A DNA stretch of 64,000 nt from Aeromonas jandaei (GCF_037890695.1 NZ_CP149571.1:4432001-4496000), one strand, 5' to 3'; numbered from the stretch's first letter, positions 7,799-16,942 are shown. The notes: generated from the letters alone by a model not told the origin. Numbers and translations: made by a program.

Positions 7799-8734
7799 AT
7801 GACAGCCACAGTTTCGACCAACAGGACACCTGCCATGACGAGCAAAGCCAATCAATCACAGGGCATGTTGCTGTTTCATCTCTCTGCCAAGCAATCTTTT
7901 GCCATCGGCACTCTCAAGGTGAAGGAGATAGTGCCCTATACCCAGCTGACGGCCATGCCCCACTCTCACCCCACTGTGCTGGGGGCGGCCAATATGCGCG
8001 GTTCCACCATTCCGGTGATCGACATGGCGATGGCGGTGGGCTATCGCCCCATCAGCAAGGAGGAGATGCCGCACTGCTTTATCATCATCACCGATTGCCG
8101 CCGCACTCTGGTCGGTTTTCTGGTGCGCGGTATCGACAAGATCACCGAGTGCAACTGGCGCGATATTGAGCCCCCTCCCGCGTCGCTGGGTCACAACGTC
8201 TTTGTAACCGGGGTAACCCGGGTCAACGATCAGCTGATCCAGCTGCTGGACGTCGAACTCATCCTGTCGCGGGTCTACCCCGATGACCCGAGCCACCTCT
8301 ATCCGGTGCTGACCGATGTGCAGCGCGAACGGATCAAGCCGATGCGGATCCTGCTGGTGGATGACTCCTCCGTCGCCCGGCGCCAGCTAATGGCGGCGCT
8401 CGACTACATCAATATCCCCTATGAGGTGAGTACCAATGGCAAGGACGCGCTGGCCCTGATGCAGGAGCGGGCAAGCCAGAAAACACCGATCGACATTCTG
8501 GTGAGCGATATCGAGATGCCGGGGCTCGATGGCTACGAACTCGCCTTCGAGGTGCAGAGCGACAGCAAGCTGGCTGGCGCCTACATCATTCTGCACACCT
8601 CCCTCTCGAGCGAAATCAGCGTCGAACGTGCCCACCAGGTGGGCGCCCACGAGGCGCTGACCAAGTTTGAGGCCAACGAGCTGATCCAGGCCATGCTGCG
8701 CGGTGCCGAGCACCACGACAAACTGCTGGTCTGA
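7799..8734 (+). CDS. cheV: Chemotaxis coupling protein CheV (CheW-receiver fusion)
   Basis: A 311-residue chemotaxis adaptor. The CheW-like domain (about residues 22-165) links chemoreceptors to the kinase CheA. The receiver domain (about 183-305) carries acid residues Asp188-Asp189 and phospho-acceptor Asp237 in VSDIEMPGLDG, so phosphorylation can tune coupling, as known for CheV in other bacteria. No other chemotaxis gene is in the window, which is common for cheV. Start is uncertain: ATG 7799 follows an AGAGG, while ATG 7835 follows AGGA, and the family usually begins only a few residues before GMLLFHL. Confidence 0.93.
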   Translation: MTATVSTNRTPAMTSKANQSQGMLLFHLSAKQSFAIGTLKVKEIVPYTQLTAMPHSHPTVLGAANMRGSTIPVIDMAMAVGYRPISKEEMPHCFIIITDCRRTLVGFLVRGIDKITECNWRDIEPPPASLGHNVFVTGVTRVNDQLIQLLDVELILSRVYPDDPSHLYPVLTDVQRERIKPMRILLVDDSSVARRQLMAALDYINIPYEVSTNGKDALALMQERASQKTPIDILVSDIEMPGLDGYELAFEVQSDSKLAGAYIILHTSLSSEISVERAHQVGAHEALTKFEANELIQAMLRGAEHHDKLLV

Positions 8735-8801
8735 TCCCCATCCGGCGGGCAGCACTGCTCGCCGGTTTGTCATCTTATTATCGCCGTCGCGGATCATCGC
8801 C

Positions 8802-9788
8802 ATGCTCACAGAAAGCCACTTCCACGCCCCCTGGTGGGCTCGCAATCCCCATCTGCAAACCATTCTGCCCAAATGGCTGCGCCGGACTCCGGCCCGATTT
8901 GTGGCCGAGCGCTTCGAACTGACTGACGGGGATTTTGTCGATCTCGCATGGAGCGGTGAAATCACGGCTGATGCGCGACCGCTGGTGGTGGTGTTTCATG
9001 GTCTGGAGGGGAGCATCCACTCCCACTACGCCAAGGGGCTGTTTGACCATCTGCAACAACAGGGAATGGCGGCTGTGCTAATGCACTTTCGTGGCTGCAG
9101 TGGCGAGCCAAATCGCCATCTGCAAGCCTATCACTCCGGCGCCATCGACGATGCCCAGGAGGTCATTGCCGAGCTGAGCAGGCGTTTTCCGGACAAGCCA
9201 TTGATCGCCATCGGCTTTTCTCTGGGGGGCAATATGCTGGTCAATCTGCTGGCACGCGCCTGCCCTGCGGCGCTGAAAGCGGCGGTGGTGGTCTCGGCCC
9301 CGCTGCAACTGGCCAGCTGTGCCGAGCGGGTCAATCAGGGATTTTCCAAGGTCTATCAGAACTACCTGCTGCGCACCATGCGCCGCAATCTGTTGAACAA
9401 GATCAGTCAGCAGCAAAAAGCGGGCCAGCGCTGGCAACCAAAACAAGTGGAACAGATTGCCACTCTACGCGACTTTGACGAGCTGGTAACCGCGCCGCTG
9501 CACGGTTTTCACAGCGCCAGCCACTACTACCAGAGCTGCTCGGGGTTGCCGCTGCTGGGCCAGATCCCCATCCCCACCCTGATCCTGCACGCCGCCGACG
9601 ATCCCTTTATGTCCGATGCCGTCATCCCGCGCCCCGAGCAGCTCTCGCCCCATGTGCACTATGAATTGAGCCGCCGTGGCGGTCATGTCGGCTTCCTGCA
9701 CGGCACTCCGTGGCGTCCCCGCTTCTGGCTGGACGAGCGGATCAGCCGCTGGATCGCCGAACAGAGTCAGGCCGCGACACAGAACTGA
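8802..9788 (+). CDS. yheT: YheT-type alpha/beta hydrolase
   Basis: A 328-residue cytoplasmic hydrolase of the YheT/ABHD1-3 family. The N-terminal signature FHAPWWARNPHLQTILPKW is characteristic. The nucleophile elbow GFSLGGN places Ser140; the acid is probably the Asp in HAADDPF and the base the His in GGHVGF near residue 300. Substrate unknown; relatives act on esters or lipids. In E. coli yheT sits next to yheU and prkB, as here, although a broken cyclase gene now lies between yheT and yheU. The last 22 bases overlap the 3' end of that convergent gene. Confidence 0.92.
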   Translation: MLTESHFHAPWWARNPHLQTILPKWLRRTPARFVAERFELTDGDFVDLAWSGEITADARPLVVVFHGLEGSIHSHYAKGLFDHLQQQGMAAVLMHFRGCSGEPNRHLQAYHSGAIDDAQEVIAELSRRFPDKPLIAIGFSLGGNMLVNLLARACPAALKAAVVVSAPLQLASCAERVNQGFSKVYQNYLLRTMRRNLLNKISQQQKAGQRWQPKQVEQIATLRDFDELVTAPLHGFHSASHYYQSCSGLPLLGQIPIPTLILHAADDPFMSDAVIPRPEQLSPHVHYELSRRGGHVGFLHGTPWRPRFWLDERISRWIAEQSQAATQN

Positions 9789-10918
9789 TTGCGCCCCGAC
9801 TCCTTGGCCCGATAGAGCGCCTGATCAGCCCGCTCCAGCAGCTGGCTTGCACTTTCACCAGGCAGCAGTGTGGCAATCCCCTGACTCACCGTCACCCAGG
9901 AGGCGACATCAGAAGCCTGATGCTCCAGCTGCAGGCTGGCCATCCCGTCCTGCAGCCGCCGCGCCACCTCACGAGCCCCCTGCTGATCCGCATCCGGCAG
10001 CAACAGGACAAACTCCTCACCGCCATAACGGGCAACCAAATCTGACGGATTACGAACCGAATGGGTGAGCGCAGTTGCCACCTCCTTGAGACATATATCC
10101 CCGGCCTGATGCCCATAGCGGTCATTGAAACGCTTGAAGTAGTCCACATCAATAAGAATGAGGGAGAGAGGCATGCCGCTCTCACCGCAATGAGTGAGCC
10201 CCCGTTCCAGCTCGACATTGAAGTGACGCCGGTTGGCAACGCCGGTCAGCGGATCCTGCTTGGCCAACAGATCCAGACGGCGCAACAGGGCCAGATTCTC
10301 GTGCTCGCGCACGATCGCCAACTCGAACCAGCGGTGTAGCATTCGCCGCCCCACCTCCAGTGCGATAACGCCGAACAGCACGCCAAGCAGATAGATCTGG
10401 GGAAAGTCGACGTGCAAAAAGAGCTCCAGCCCGACACCGGCAGTCATCGGCCCCAAGAGATACCCGTAAAACACCTTGCGGTCGGGATAAAAAGCGATGA
10501 GTGCCGCCAACAGGTTGAGCCGCATGATCCCGTTGGCATAGCTGAGGCCACCGCGCAGCTCGACCTGGCCAAGGGTGTAGATATGCAGGGTTCAGATCCC
10601 ACCCCAGAGCACCATCACCAGCGCCGCTATCCGCAACCAGATGCGATCCTGCAGATGGTCACAAAACAGGCTGACGACAGGCAGCAACACCAGCACCACC
10701 ATGACAAGAGCCAGCTCGCTCTGAAAACTCCATGGCAGCGAGTGATCATTGGCAAGGCCAGCCTGACTGTAGACCTCATAGCGAATCGCCAGAAACAGCA
10801 CCACCAGCCAGTTCAGCAGCCAGAACCACGCCATGCCGCGACCAATGGCCTGCCGGCGCGCCTGAGCCAGATGATCCGCCAGGGTTAACGGCGCACTGCG
10901 TTGCTCTTCAGACAACAT
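9767..10918 (-). pseudogene. Membrane diguanylate cyclase broken by in-frame TGA
   Basis: Read through one stop codon, this is a 383-codon protein: several N-terminal membrane segments (about residues 20-200), a short coil, then a full GGDEF domain with active-site motif GGEEF and LTGVANRRHFN. Such enzymes make the biofilm second messenger c-di-GMP from two GTP. A TGA at 10592-10594 (codon 109) stops translation between membrane segments; the reading frame before and after it is the same and protein-like, so this is a substitution, not a frameshift. The parent codon was probably TGG (Trp). Start taken at ATG 10918, with GGAG 8 bases upstream. A restart at the in-frame ATG 10525 could still make a shorter GGDEF protein. 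Confidence 0.82.
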
Positions 10919-11017
10919 CTCTTGCACTCCGGCAAAAAAGGAAGAAATTGGTTGCACTCGGGCAATTCAACACAACAATAGCTCGGTGGTTATATCTTTT
11001 TGCATCGAGATCCCTTC

Positions 11018-11242
11018 ATGATAATTCCCTGGCAAGAGTTGGATGCCGACACCCTGACCAACCTGATCGAACATTTCGTACTACAGGAAGGAACCGAGTA
11101 TGGCGAACAGGATGTATCACTGGGTACCAAGGTTGAGGAAGTGCGCAACCAATTACAGCAAGGCAAGGCGGTGATCGTCTACAGCGAGCTGCACGAGTCG
11201 GTCAATATTGTGCCCAAAGATCGCTTTGACGAGTCGGCTTGA
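11018..11242 (+). CDS. yheU: YheU family protein
   Basis: A 74-residue protein of the YheU (UPF0270) family, recognised from its start [20 protein letters not shown], then EGTEYGE and [11 protein letters not shown]. Small, acidic and soluble; function unknown. I use the ATG at 11018 because family members begin MIIPW; an in-frame ATG lies 18 bases upstream. It is followed 52 bases later by prkB on the same strand, the order seen in E. coli. Confidence 0.92.
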   Translation: MIIPWQELDADTLTNLIEHFVLQEGTEYGEQDVSLGTKVEEVRNQLQQGKAVIVYSELHESVNIVPKDRFDESA

Positions 11243-11294
11243 CCGAACCCGAAGCCTGCCTTTATAACGGAATTTCCAAGGAAGAGAGAATTCT

Positions 11295-12164
11295 ATGTCG
11301 GCCAAGCACCCCATTATTGCCGTCACCGGTTCATCCGGTGCCGGCACCTCCACCTCCACCATCGCCTTTCGCTCCATGTTTCATCAGCTGGGTTACCAGG
11401 CGGCAGTGGTCGAGGGTGACAGTTTTCACCGCTACACCCGCCCCGAGATGGACGTAGCGATCCGCAAGGCCCGTGAACAGGGGCGCCACATCAGCTATTT
11501 CGGCCCCGAGGCCAATGATTTCGGGCTGCTGGAGAGTTTCTTTCAGGGCTATGGCCAGGATGGCACCGGCCAGTACCGCCGCTATCTGCACAGCTTTGAT
11601 GAAGCGGTGCCCTTCAACCAGATGCCCGGCACCTTCACCCCCTGGCAGCATCTGCCGAACGATACCGATCTGCTCTTCTATGAGGGGTTGCACGGCGGTG
11701 TGGTCACCGAAGATCACAATGTGGCTCGCCACGTGGACTTTCTGATAGGCGTGGTCCCCATCGTCAACCTGGAGTGGATCCAGAAACTCATTCGCGACAC
11801 CTCGGAGCGGGGACACTCCCGTGAGGCGGTAACCGACTCCATCGTTCGTTCGATGGATGACTACATCAACTTCATCACCCCGCAGTTTTCCCGCACCCAC
11901 ATCAACTTCCAGCGGGTTCCGACGGTGGATACCTCCAACCCTTTCAGTGCCAAGGTGATCCCGAGCCTGGACGAGAGTATGCTGGTGATCCGGTTTCGCG
12001 GCATCAAGCAGGTAGATTTCCCCTACCTGCTTTCGATGATCGACGGCTCGTTCATGTCGCGGATGAACACAATCGTGGTTCCGGGTGGCAAAATGGGCTT
12101 TGCGATGGAGCTGATCCTCAAGCCGCTGATCCAGCAACTGCTCGAAACGGGCAAAATCACCTGA
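11295..12164 (+). CDS. prkB: Phosphoribulokinase-family kinase PrkB
   Basis: A 289-residue P-loop kinase. Walker A GSSGAGTST at residues 12-20, the VEGDSFHRY substrate loop, and the later FYEGLHGG motif match the bacterial phosphoribulokinase/uridine kinase family (E. coli PrkB, also called YhfJ). No RuBisCO or Calvin-cycle gene is present, so the physiological substrate is not certain; the conserved place beside yheU, yhfA and crp argues for a housekeeping role. The ATG at 11295 follows AAGGAAGAGAG. A lipoprotein gene starts 16 bases after the stop, probably in the same transcript. Confidence 0.95.
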   Translation: MSAKHPIIAVTGSSGAGTSTSTIAFRSMFHQLGYQAAVVEGDSFHRYTRPEMDVAIRKAREQGRHISYFGPEANDFGLLESFFQGYGQDGTGQYRRYLHSFDEAVPFNQMPGTFTPWQHLPNDTDLLFYEGLHGGVVTEDHNVARHVDFLIGVVPIVNLEWIQKLIRDTSERGHSREAVTDSIVRSMDDYINFITPQFSRTHINFQRVPTVDTSNPFSAKVIPSLDESMLVIRFRGIKQVDFPYLLSMIDGSFMSRMNTIVVPGGKMGFAMELILKPLIQQLLETGKIT

Positions 12165-12180
12165 TACAAAGGAGCTTATG

Positions 12181-12714
12181 ATGCGCTTTGCCTCTCTCTC
12201 TGTGGTGCTGTTCGCCCTACTGGGTGGCTGCAGCAGCGGGCCGTCAGCACCAACGTTTGAACCCGGAACCATGGTGGCTCGCTCGCTCGGTGACTGGACC
12301 TTCGGCGCCACTCCGCGCTACGCCCTGGCCGAACAGTATCAGTTTGCCGGCGATCAGGCCGAAGGGTGGCTCGAACCCATCCAGAATGCGGTCAGTAAAG
12401 AACTCAATGGCAAGGGGTGGCAGAGTGTTCCCCTTGATGAGGCGGATCTCTGGGTCGCTATCGGTGTAGCGGGTGACAAGGATATCAGCGATGGCCAGAT
12501 TTTTGCCCGCCTTGGCATGACACCCGGGATGCAGGCCGCACCGGATCAGCGCAAAGGCACCCTGGCCATAGTACTGCTCGACCGCAAAACCCAGAAAGCC
12601 GTCTGGAGCAGTGTCATCTCGCTGGCCAGCGATGCCGCCATTGCCGATAACCAGCGCCAGGCTCTCAGCCAGCAGCTCGCGGCCAAACTGCTGGCACCAG
12701 TCCCCACCCACTGA
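12181..12714 (+). CDS. DUF4136-like lipoprotein
   Basis: A 177-residue lipoprotein. The signal peptide ends LLGGC followed by Ser, so it is lipidated. The body (ARSLGDWTFGATPRYAL, DLWVAIGVAGDK, then GTLAIVLLDRKTQKAVWSS) resembles the DUF4136 family: a beta-rich domain ending in a strand that says 'convert or apply to a value' in relatives of unknown function. ATG 12181 is chosen over the adjacent ATG 12178 because AAGGAG lies 6 rather than 3 bases away. Follows prkB closely and ends at a strong terminator. Confidence 0.72.
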   Translation: MRFASLSVVLFALLGGCSSGPSAPTFEPGTMVARSLGDWTFGATPRYALAEQYQFAGDQAEGWLEPIQNAVSKELNGKGWQSVPLDEADLWVAIGVAGDKDISDGQIFARLGMTPGMQAAPDQRKGTLAIVLLDRKTQKAVWSSVISLASDAAIADNQRQALSQQLAAKLLAPVPTH

Positions 12715-12747
12715 CGCCCTCATCATTTTTTGCTGATGATTTGAATA

Positions 12748-12785
12748 AAAAAGAGCGGCTTGTCAGATGACAAGCCGCTCTTTTT
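12748..12785. terminator. Bidirectional terminator
   Basis: 18-bp perfect stem, AAAAAGAGCGGCTTGTCA against its complement, with a 2-base centre. A/T runs on both sides serve the DUF4136 gene and the convergent MliC gene. Confidence 0.9.
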
Positions 12786-12802
12786 GCTGGAATGCGCCGG
12801 AA

Positions 12803-13099
12803 TTACTTCAGCTTGCAGGTGAGCAGGGTCACCCCTTTCTGAGTCAACAGTGCCTGTTTGTCCTGATTCCAGAAGGTGGTCACACCGTCGGAATATTTGG
12901 CACCGTTATCCGATTCGACACGGCCCAGCTTGTGATAGACCCCGGCATAGGGGAACTGCACCATGTCAGCCTGAGCATCATAAGTAATAGCCAACAGCTC
13001 TTCCCCGCACTGGTACTGACTGTACTGATACTTGGTGGGTTGCGGGCTGGTGCACGCAGCCAGACCCAACAGGGGAAGCAGAGCGATCATTTTTTTCAT
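12803..13099 (-). CDS. MliC-type lysozyme inhibitor lipoprotein
   Basis: A 98-residue lipoprotein. Signal peptide MKKMIALLPLLGLAAC gives Cys16 for lipidation. The mature part has the MliC/PliC pattern: YQCGEELLAITYD, then VQFPYAGVYHKLGRVES and the signature GAKYSDGVTTFW. Family members block host C-type lysozyme; the loop carrying Ser and Lys of the AKYSDG motif enters the lysozyme active site. That activity is inferred from the family. Good ribosome site (AAGGAAAG) before the ATG. Same strand as yhfA, 49 bases downstream of it. Confidence 0.85.
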   Translation of the reverse strand: MKKMIALLPLLGLAACTSPQPTKYQYSQYQCGEELLAITYDAQADMVQFPYAGVYHKLGRVESDNGAKYSDGVTTFWNQDKQALLTQKGVTLLTCKLK

Positions 13100-13148
13100 T
13101 GCACTTTCCTTATGTCATGGCGTTATCGATGGAACAAGGCTTCGGTTA

Positions 13149-13553
13149 TCAAGCCTCAAGAATTTGATAACTATGGGTAATTTGTACCGCTTTTTCCAAC
13201 ATCAGGGAAACAGAACAATATTTCTCCATCGACAACTCGACCGCTCTGGCGACCTGCTTTTCTGCCAGCCCCTTGCCGGTCACCACAAAATGGAGATTAA
13301 TCTTTTCAAAGACCCGGGGCACGCTGTCAACCCGCTCACCGTCGAGTTCAACATGGCAAGCCGTCACGACCTGACGCGCCTTCTCCAGAATGGATACCAC
13401 GTCGATGGAGCTGCAACCACCCACGGCCAGCAACACCATCTCCAGCGGGCTGGCCCCCTCGCCCGGGTTGGCGCCATCCAGGATCACCTTGTGCCCTGAT
13501 TCGCTCTCCCCGACAAACTTCATCCCTTCAACCCAGCTGACCTTGGCTTTCAT
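13149..13553 (-). CDS. yhfA: OsmC-family protein YhfA
   Basis: A 134-residue OsmC/Ohr-fold protein. Core motif ASPLEMVLLAVGGCSSIDVV carries the first conserved Cys (in GGC) and MEKYCSVSLML the second, the usual thiol pair of peroxide-reducing OsmC proteins. The specific role of YhfA is not established. It is divergent from crp with about 330 bases between, exactly as in E. coli, which supports the name. AGAGGATG precedes the ATG at 13553. Confidence 0.93.
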   Translation of the reverse strand: MKAKVSWVEGMKFVGESESGHKVILDGANPGEGASPLEMVLLAVGGCSSIDVVSILEKARQVVTACHVELDGERVDSVPRVFEKINLHFVVTGKGLAEKQVARAVELSMEKYCSVSLMLEKAVQITHSYQILEA

Positions 13554-13886
13554 CTCGCATCCTCTTTGGTTAAGCCTGTGCTCATGATGCTCCTAGCATA
13601 CCCCAGCCATCACGGCTTCGGCATCTCTTCACCCGACCGGGCAACCACAGGGGCAAGATGATTGGGAGGTTAATAGATCAAAATCAACATCTCCCCTCCC
13701 TATCTTCCCTAGAATGGCTGAAGCGGCGCAGCAGGCATTACTCAAAGGGCTCTATTCAAAAGGGCGCAAAGCCTTGTCAGCACAGACAAAGGCTCTTATC
13801 CTACTGCGACTAATACAAGGAATGGCAAGAGTTGGCTGCTTGCCTGGACGCTCGAGTCCATAAAAAGACACTACAGAGGAATTCTC
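13554..13886. promoter_or_regulatory. crp/yhfA divergent regulatory region
   Basis: A 333-base gene-free stretch between two divergent starts, so it must hold both promoters. I see AT-rich segments (for example near 13670-13690) but no CRP box close to consensus and no clear hexamer pair. The crp ribosome site GAGGAA lies just before 13887. Confidence 0.5.
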
Positions 13887-14525
13887 ATGGTTATTGGCAA
13901 ACCGCAAAGCGATCCCACCCTGGAATGGTTCTTGTCGCACTGCCACATTCATAAGTACCCCGCCAAGAGCACCCTGATCCACGCGGGTGAAAAAGCGGAA
14001 ACCCTCTACTACATCGTCAAGGGCACGGTTGCCGTGCTGATCAAGGACGACGAGGGCAAAGAGATGATCCTCTCCTATCTCAACCAGGGGGATTTCCTCG
14101 GCGAGATGGGTATGTTCGAAGAGAACGAAAATCCCGAGCGCTCTGCCTGGGTGCGCGCCAAGGGCTCCTGCGAAGTTGCCGAGATCTCCTACAAGAAGTT
14201 CCGTCAGCTGATCCAGGTCAACCCGGATATCCTGATGCGCCTCTCCGGCCAGATGGCCAAGCGCCTGCAGCACACCAGCCAGAAAGTGGGTAACCTCGCC
14301 TTCCTGGATGTAACCGGCCGGATTGCCCAGACCCTGCTGAACCTGGCCAAACAACCGGATGCCATGACCCACCCGGATGGCATGCAGATCAAGATCACCC
14401 GTCAGGAGATCGGCCAGATCGTCGGCTGCTCCCGTGAAACCGTTGGCCGCATCCTCAAGATGCTGGAAGAGCAGGAGCTCATCTCTGCCCACGGTAAAAC
14501 CATTGTGGTATTCGGTACCCGCTGA
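13887..14525 (+). CDS. crp: cAMP receptor protein CRP
   Basis: A 212-residue global transcription regulator, two residues longer than E. coli CRP and nearly identical over long stretches. The cAMP-binding barrel (about 1-135) includes [12 protein letters not shown] and ERSAWVRAK. The C-helix dimer interface follows, then the helix-turn-helix (about 170-195, [20 protein letters not shown]) with the Arg-Glu-Arg contacts that read TGTGA. With cAMP it activates catabolic, porin, motility and surface genes. A matching box lies upstream of the porin gene in this window. Own terminator follows. Confidence 0.98.
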   Translation: MVIGKPQSDPTLEWFLSHCHIHKYPAKSTLIHAGEKAETLYYIVKGTVAVLIKDDEGKEMILSYLNQGDFLGEMGMFEENENPERSAWVRAKGSCEVAEISYKKFRQLIQVNPDILMRLSGQMAKRLQHTSQKVGNLAFLDVTGRIAQTLLNLAKQPDAMTHPDGMQIKITRQEIGQIVGCSRETVGRILKMLEEQELISAHGKTIVVFGTR

Positions 14526-14552
14526 TCCACTGGTTCCCGGACCACTGGCTCC

Positions 14553-14578
14553 AAAAGGCTGCTACGGCAGCCTTTTTT
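14553..14578 (+). terminator. crp terminator
   Basis: Stem AAAAGGCTGC / GCAGCCTTTT with TACG loop and a run of six T, 27 bases after the crp stop. Confidence 0.9.
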
Positions 14579-14634
14579 GATCACCTCCCCTATAATCCCA
14601 AACGCCCATTCCAGCTTTCGCCAAGAGAATCGCT

Positions 14635-15435
14635 ATGCACCTTCAATGTCCCCGTTGCCGCAGCCAGCTGCATTTACACGAAGCCTCCAAGGGTCGCTAC
14701 TGCGACAACAAGCACCACTTCGATCCCGCCCCGGAAGGCTATCTGGATCTCATCCCCGGCAAGAAAAACCCCAAGGACAGCGACAGCCGGGCGTTGATGC
14801 GCGCCAAGCGTCACTTTCTCGAACAGGGCCACCAGCTGCCGCTGGTCGAAACAATGGCCAGCCTGCTCGCCCCTCTCGAGCCGCGCGAACTGATCCATCT
14901 GGGCTGTGGCGAGGGCTACTACTGCCGCGCGCTGGCCGAACGCCTGCCGGGCTGGCAGTTTGCCGGCGTCGATATCGCCAAGAATGCCATCTTTGCCGCC
15001 ACCAAGGCGCAGCCTGACGGCAGTTTCGTCATTGCCGATCCAGCCAAAGCCCCGCTTATGCCAAACTCCGCTGATTTGCTGCTGGTCAACGACCTCAAGA
15101 TCAAAACCGAACAGCTGGTCAACTGGCTGGCACCGGGCGGCTATCTGCTCTATCTGCAGCCGGGCCCCCGCCATCAGTGGCAACTAAGAGTCAGCCTCAA
15201 CCCGATCAGCATGGAACACCCGCTCAGCTGGCCGACCCTCGCAGGCCTGACCAAGATTGCGCAGCAACGCGCTCAATTCTCCCAGACTCTCGATCAGGGA
15301 CTGCGCAGCTTTATTCTGGAAACCAGCCGCCTTGGCTGGCGGGCTACGGGTGAGCAGCGCCACGCGTTCACCCATCAGGGCCCCGACGAACTGGAACAGG
15401 ATCTGCTGCTGACCCTGTGGCAAAAACCGCTCTGA
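14635..15435 (+). CDS. rlmA: 23S rRNA (guanine745-N1)-methyltransferase RlmA-like
   Basis: A 266-residue SAM-dependent methyltransferase. The N-terminal zinc finger CPRC (Cys5, Cys8) with Cys23 and His27, followed by HHFDPAPEGYLDLIP, is the RlmA signature. The Rossmann motif I is HLGCGEGYYCRALAE, close to DIGCGEGYY in E. coli RlmA. The later NDLKIKTEQLVNWLAPGGYLL and QPGPRHQWQL match the catalytic region. It modifies hairpin 35 of 23S rRNA in E. coli; same role inferred. Sits alone between crp and the porin, ending just before an 11-bp hairpin. Confidence 0.85.
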   Translation: MHLQCPRCRSQLHLHEASKGRYCDNKHHFDPAPEGYLDLIPGKKNPKDSDSRALMRAKRHFLEQGHQLPLVETMASLLAPLEPRELIHLGCGEGYYCRALAERLPGWQFAGVDIAKNAIFAATKAQPDGSFVIADPAKAPLMPNSADLLLVNDLKIKTEQLVNWLAPGGYLLYLQPGPRHQWQLRVSLNPISMEHPLSWPTLAGLTKIAQQRAQFSQTLDQGLRSFILETSRLGWRATGEQRHAFTHQGPDELEQDLLLTLWQKPL

Positions 15436-15442
15436 TCACAGT

Positions 15443-15467
15443 GCGAGAGCAGGCTCCCTGCTCTCGC
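15443..15467 (+). terminator. Hairpin after rlmA
   Basis: Perfect 11-bp stem GCGAGAGCAGG / CCTGCTCTCGC with a CTC loop, 7 bases after the rlmA stop. No T run follows, so termination may be rho-dependent or inefficient. Confidence 0.5.
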
Positions 15468-15489
15468 CGACCCCCTTTGAACATCAAAA

Positions 15490-15505
15490 CGTGATTTGGT
15501 TCACA
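15490..15505 (+). promoter_or_regulatory. CRP-binding box upstream of porin
   Basis: CGTGATTTGGTTCACA has the half-sites GTGA and TCAC with the exact 6-base spacer of the CRP consensus, plus flanking A's on the left. It lies about 260 bases before the porin ATG, in a 328-base gene-free region (15436-15763) that also holds AT-rich sequence around 15555-15600 where the promoter may lie. Confidence 0.6.
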
Positions 15506-15763
15506 CGCTCAATCATTGCTCTCCCCTTTGCCCTCCCCCCCAGCCAAGCTCAGATTAAAAAACTAACAATCTGAATTAACTAGACTTTTAAACTGCGCAA
15601 ACCTGACACACTCAACATATTCATCTCCTTATGACGCCAATTAAACATTGATAGATTCAGCGCCAGTCAAGGTTAGGGCGCCTACCGTGTGGCAATCGGA
15701 CCATTTCCGATTTAACAGAACCGAATACAGGTTCGGAAGTGTTTACATCAGAGGAATAAGCAT

Positions 15764-16888
15764 ATGAAGAAGTCTGCACTGACTATGGCCATCTCCAGCC
15801 TGCTGCTGGCGAGCGGTGCCCATGCTGCTACTGTGTACAACCAGAACGACACCAAGCTGGACATCGGCGGCCGCGCTCAAGGTGCTTACTATGGCACTGA
15901 CAACAACAGCGCCGAAGGTGACCAGAGCTATTTCCGTCTGCACGTTGCGGGCGAAACCAAAATTGCTCCGGAAATGAAAGCGTTCGGTTTTGCCGAATAC
16001 AACCTGCCGACTTCCGGTTCTGACAACGATGAACTGCGTTATGCCTACGCCGGTATCCAGCACGACCGCTTCGGTGCCTTCAGCTACGGTCGTCAGGATG
16101 GCCTGTTCACCAAAGCCGTTAACAACTACACCGACGTACTGCCCGAGTGGGGCGGTGACGGCCTGGGTAAAAATACCGAAGTATTCGGTACCGGCCGTAC
16201 CAATGGCCTGGCCCAGTACATCTACACCTACCAGGGTCTGACCCTGGGTGCCCAGTTCACCGGTAACAACGATCCGCAGAACTCCGGCCGCTCTGATCAG
16301 ACCGTTACTCTCGATGACAAGGGTACCCCTTGGAACAATGATGACGTCACTGATAAATGGAATCCTAAAGGTTCCAAAGAGGGCTTTGCCTTCTCCGCCA
16401 ACTATGACTTCAACATGGGTCTGAGCCTGGGTGCCGTATACAACCAGGCAGGCAAGACCGACGAGCAGGCCAAATACGCTGCCTTCGGTGGCGAGAAAGA
16501 TGCCAAGCTGATGGGCTTTGGTGCCAAGTACGCTGCTGATAACCTCTACCTGGCCGCTACCTACTCCCACGGTGAAGATCACCTGTTCGTCAAGAACGGC
16601 TACGCCGAGAAGATGGATGGTTACGAAGCCGTTGCCCAGTACACCATCGGCAAGTTCAAGCCTTCTCTGGCCTACCTGCGCACTGACGTGAAAGATGGCG
16701 CTCACGGTATCGATGATACCTACACCGAGTACGTATCTATCGGTGCCTGGTACAACTTCACCGACAACTTCAACGCTTACATCGACTACAAACTGAACCT
16801 GCTGGATTCCGTAGATGGCAAGTCCGTCAACTCCCTGGGTCAGAACACCGATGACGTTGTTGCTGTAGCCCTGCAGTACAACTTCTAA
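15764..16888 (+). CDS. Outer-membrane general porin (OmpC/OmpF type)
   Basis: A 374-residue outer-membrane beta-barrel. Signal peptide of 21 residues ends SGAHA. Mature start ATVYNQNDTKLDIGGRAQG is typical of enteric-type trimeric porins, with alternating strands through the length and the C-terminal strand ending in Phe (VAVALQYNF) needed for BAM recognition. The constriction-loop motif resembles LPEWGGDG in L3. It allows diffusion of small hydrophilic solutes. Upstream is a long regulatory region with a CRP box; a strong terminator follows. Codon use looks restricted to common codons, as expected for a highly expressed gene. Closest named relatives are Aeromonas OmpC/Omp II porins. Confidence 0.95.
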   Translation: MKKSALTMAISSLLLASGAHAATVYNQNDTKLDIGGRAQGAYYGTDNNSAEGDQSYFRLHVAGETKIAPEMKAFGFAEYNLPTSGSDNDELRYAYAGIQHDRFGAFSYGRQDGLFTKAVNNYTDVLPEWGGDGLGKNTEVFGTGRTNGLAQYIYTYQGLTLGAQFTGNNDPQNSGRSDQTVTLDDKGTPWNNDDVTDKWNPKGSKEGFAFSANYDFNMGLSLGAVYNQAGKTDEQAKYAAFGGEKDAKLMGFGAKYAADNLYLAATYSHGEDHLFVKNGYAEKMDGYEAVAQYTIGKFKPSLAYLRTDVKDGAHGIDDTYTEYVSIGAWYNFTDNFNAYIDYKLNLLDSVDGKSVNSLGQNTDDVVAVALQYNF

Positions 16889-16942
16889 GTTTTTAGAAGT
16901 CAGTTATACCTGTGAAATCAATGTCTACTGTTTGAATTTCTT

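Noticed and set aside
13752..14492. A 246-codon minus-strand frame opposite crp
   Set aside because: Shadow of crp; no ribosome site or protein-like pattern.
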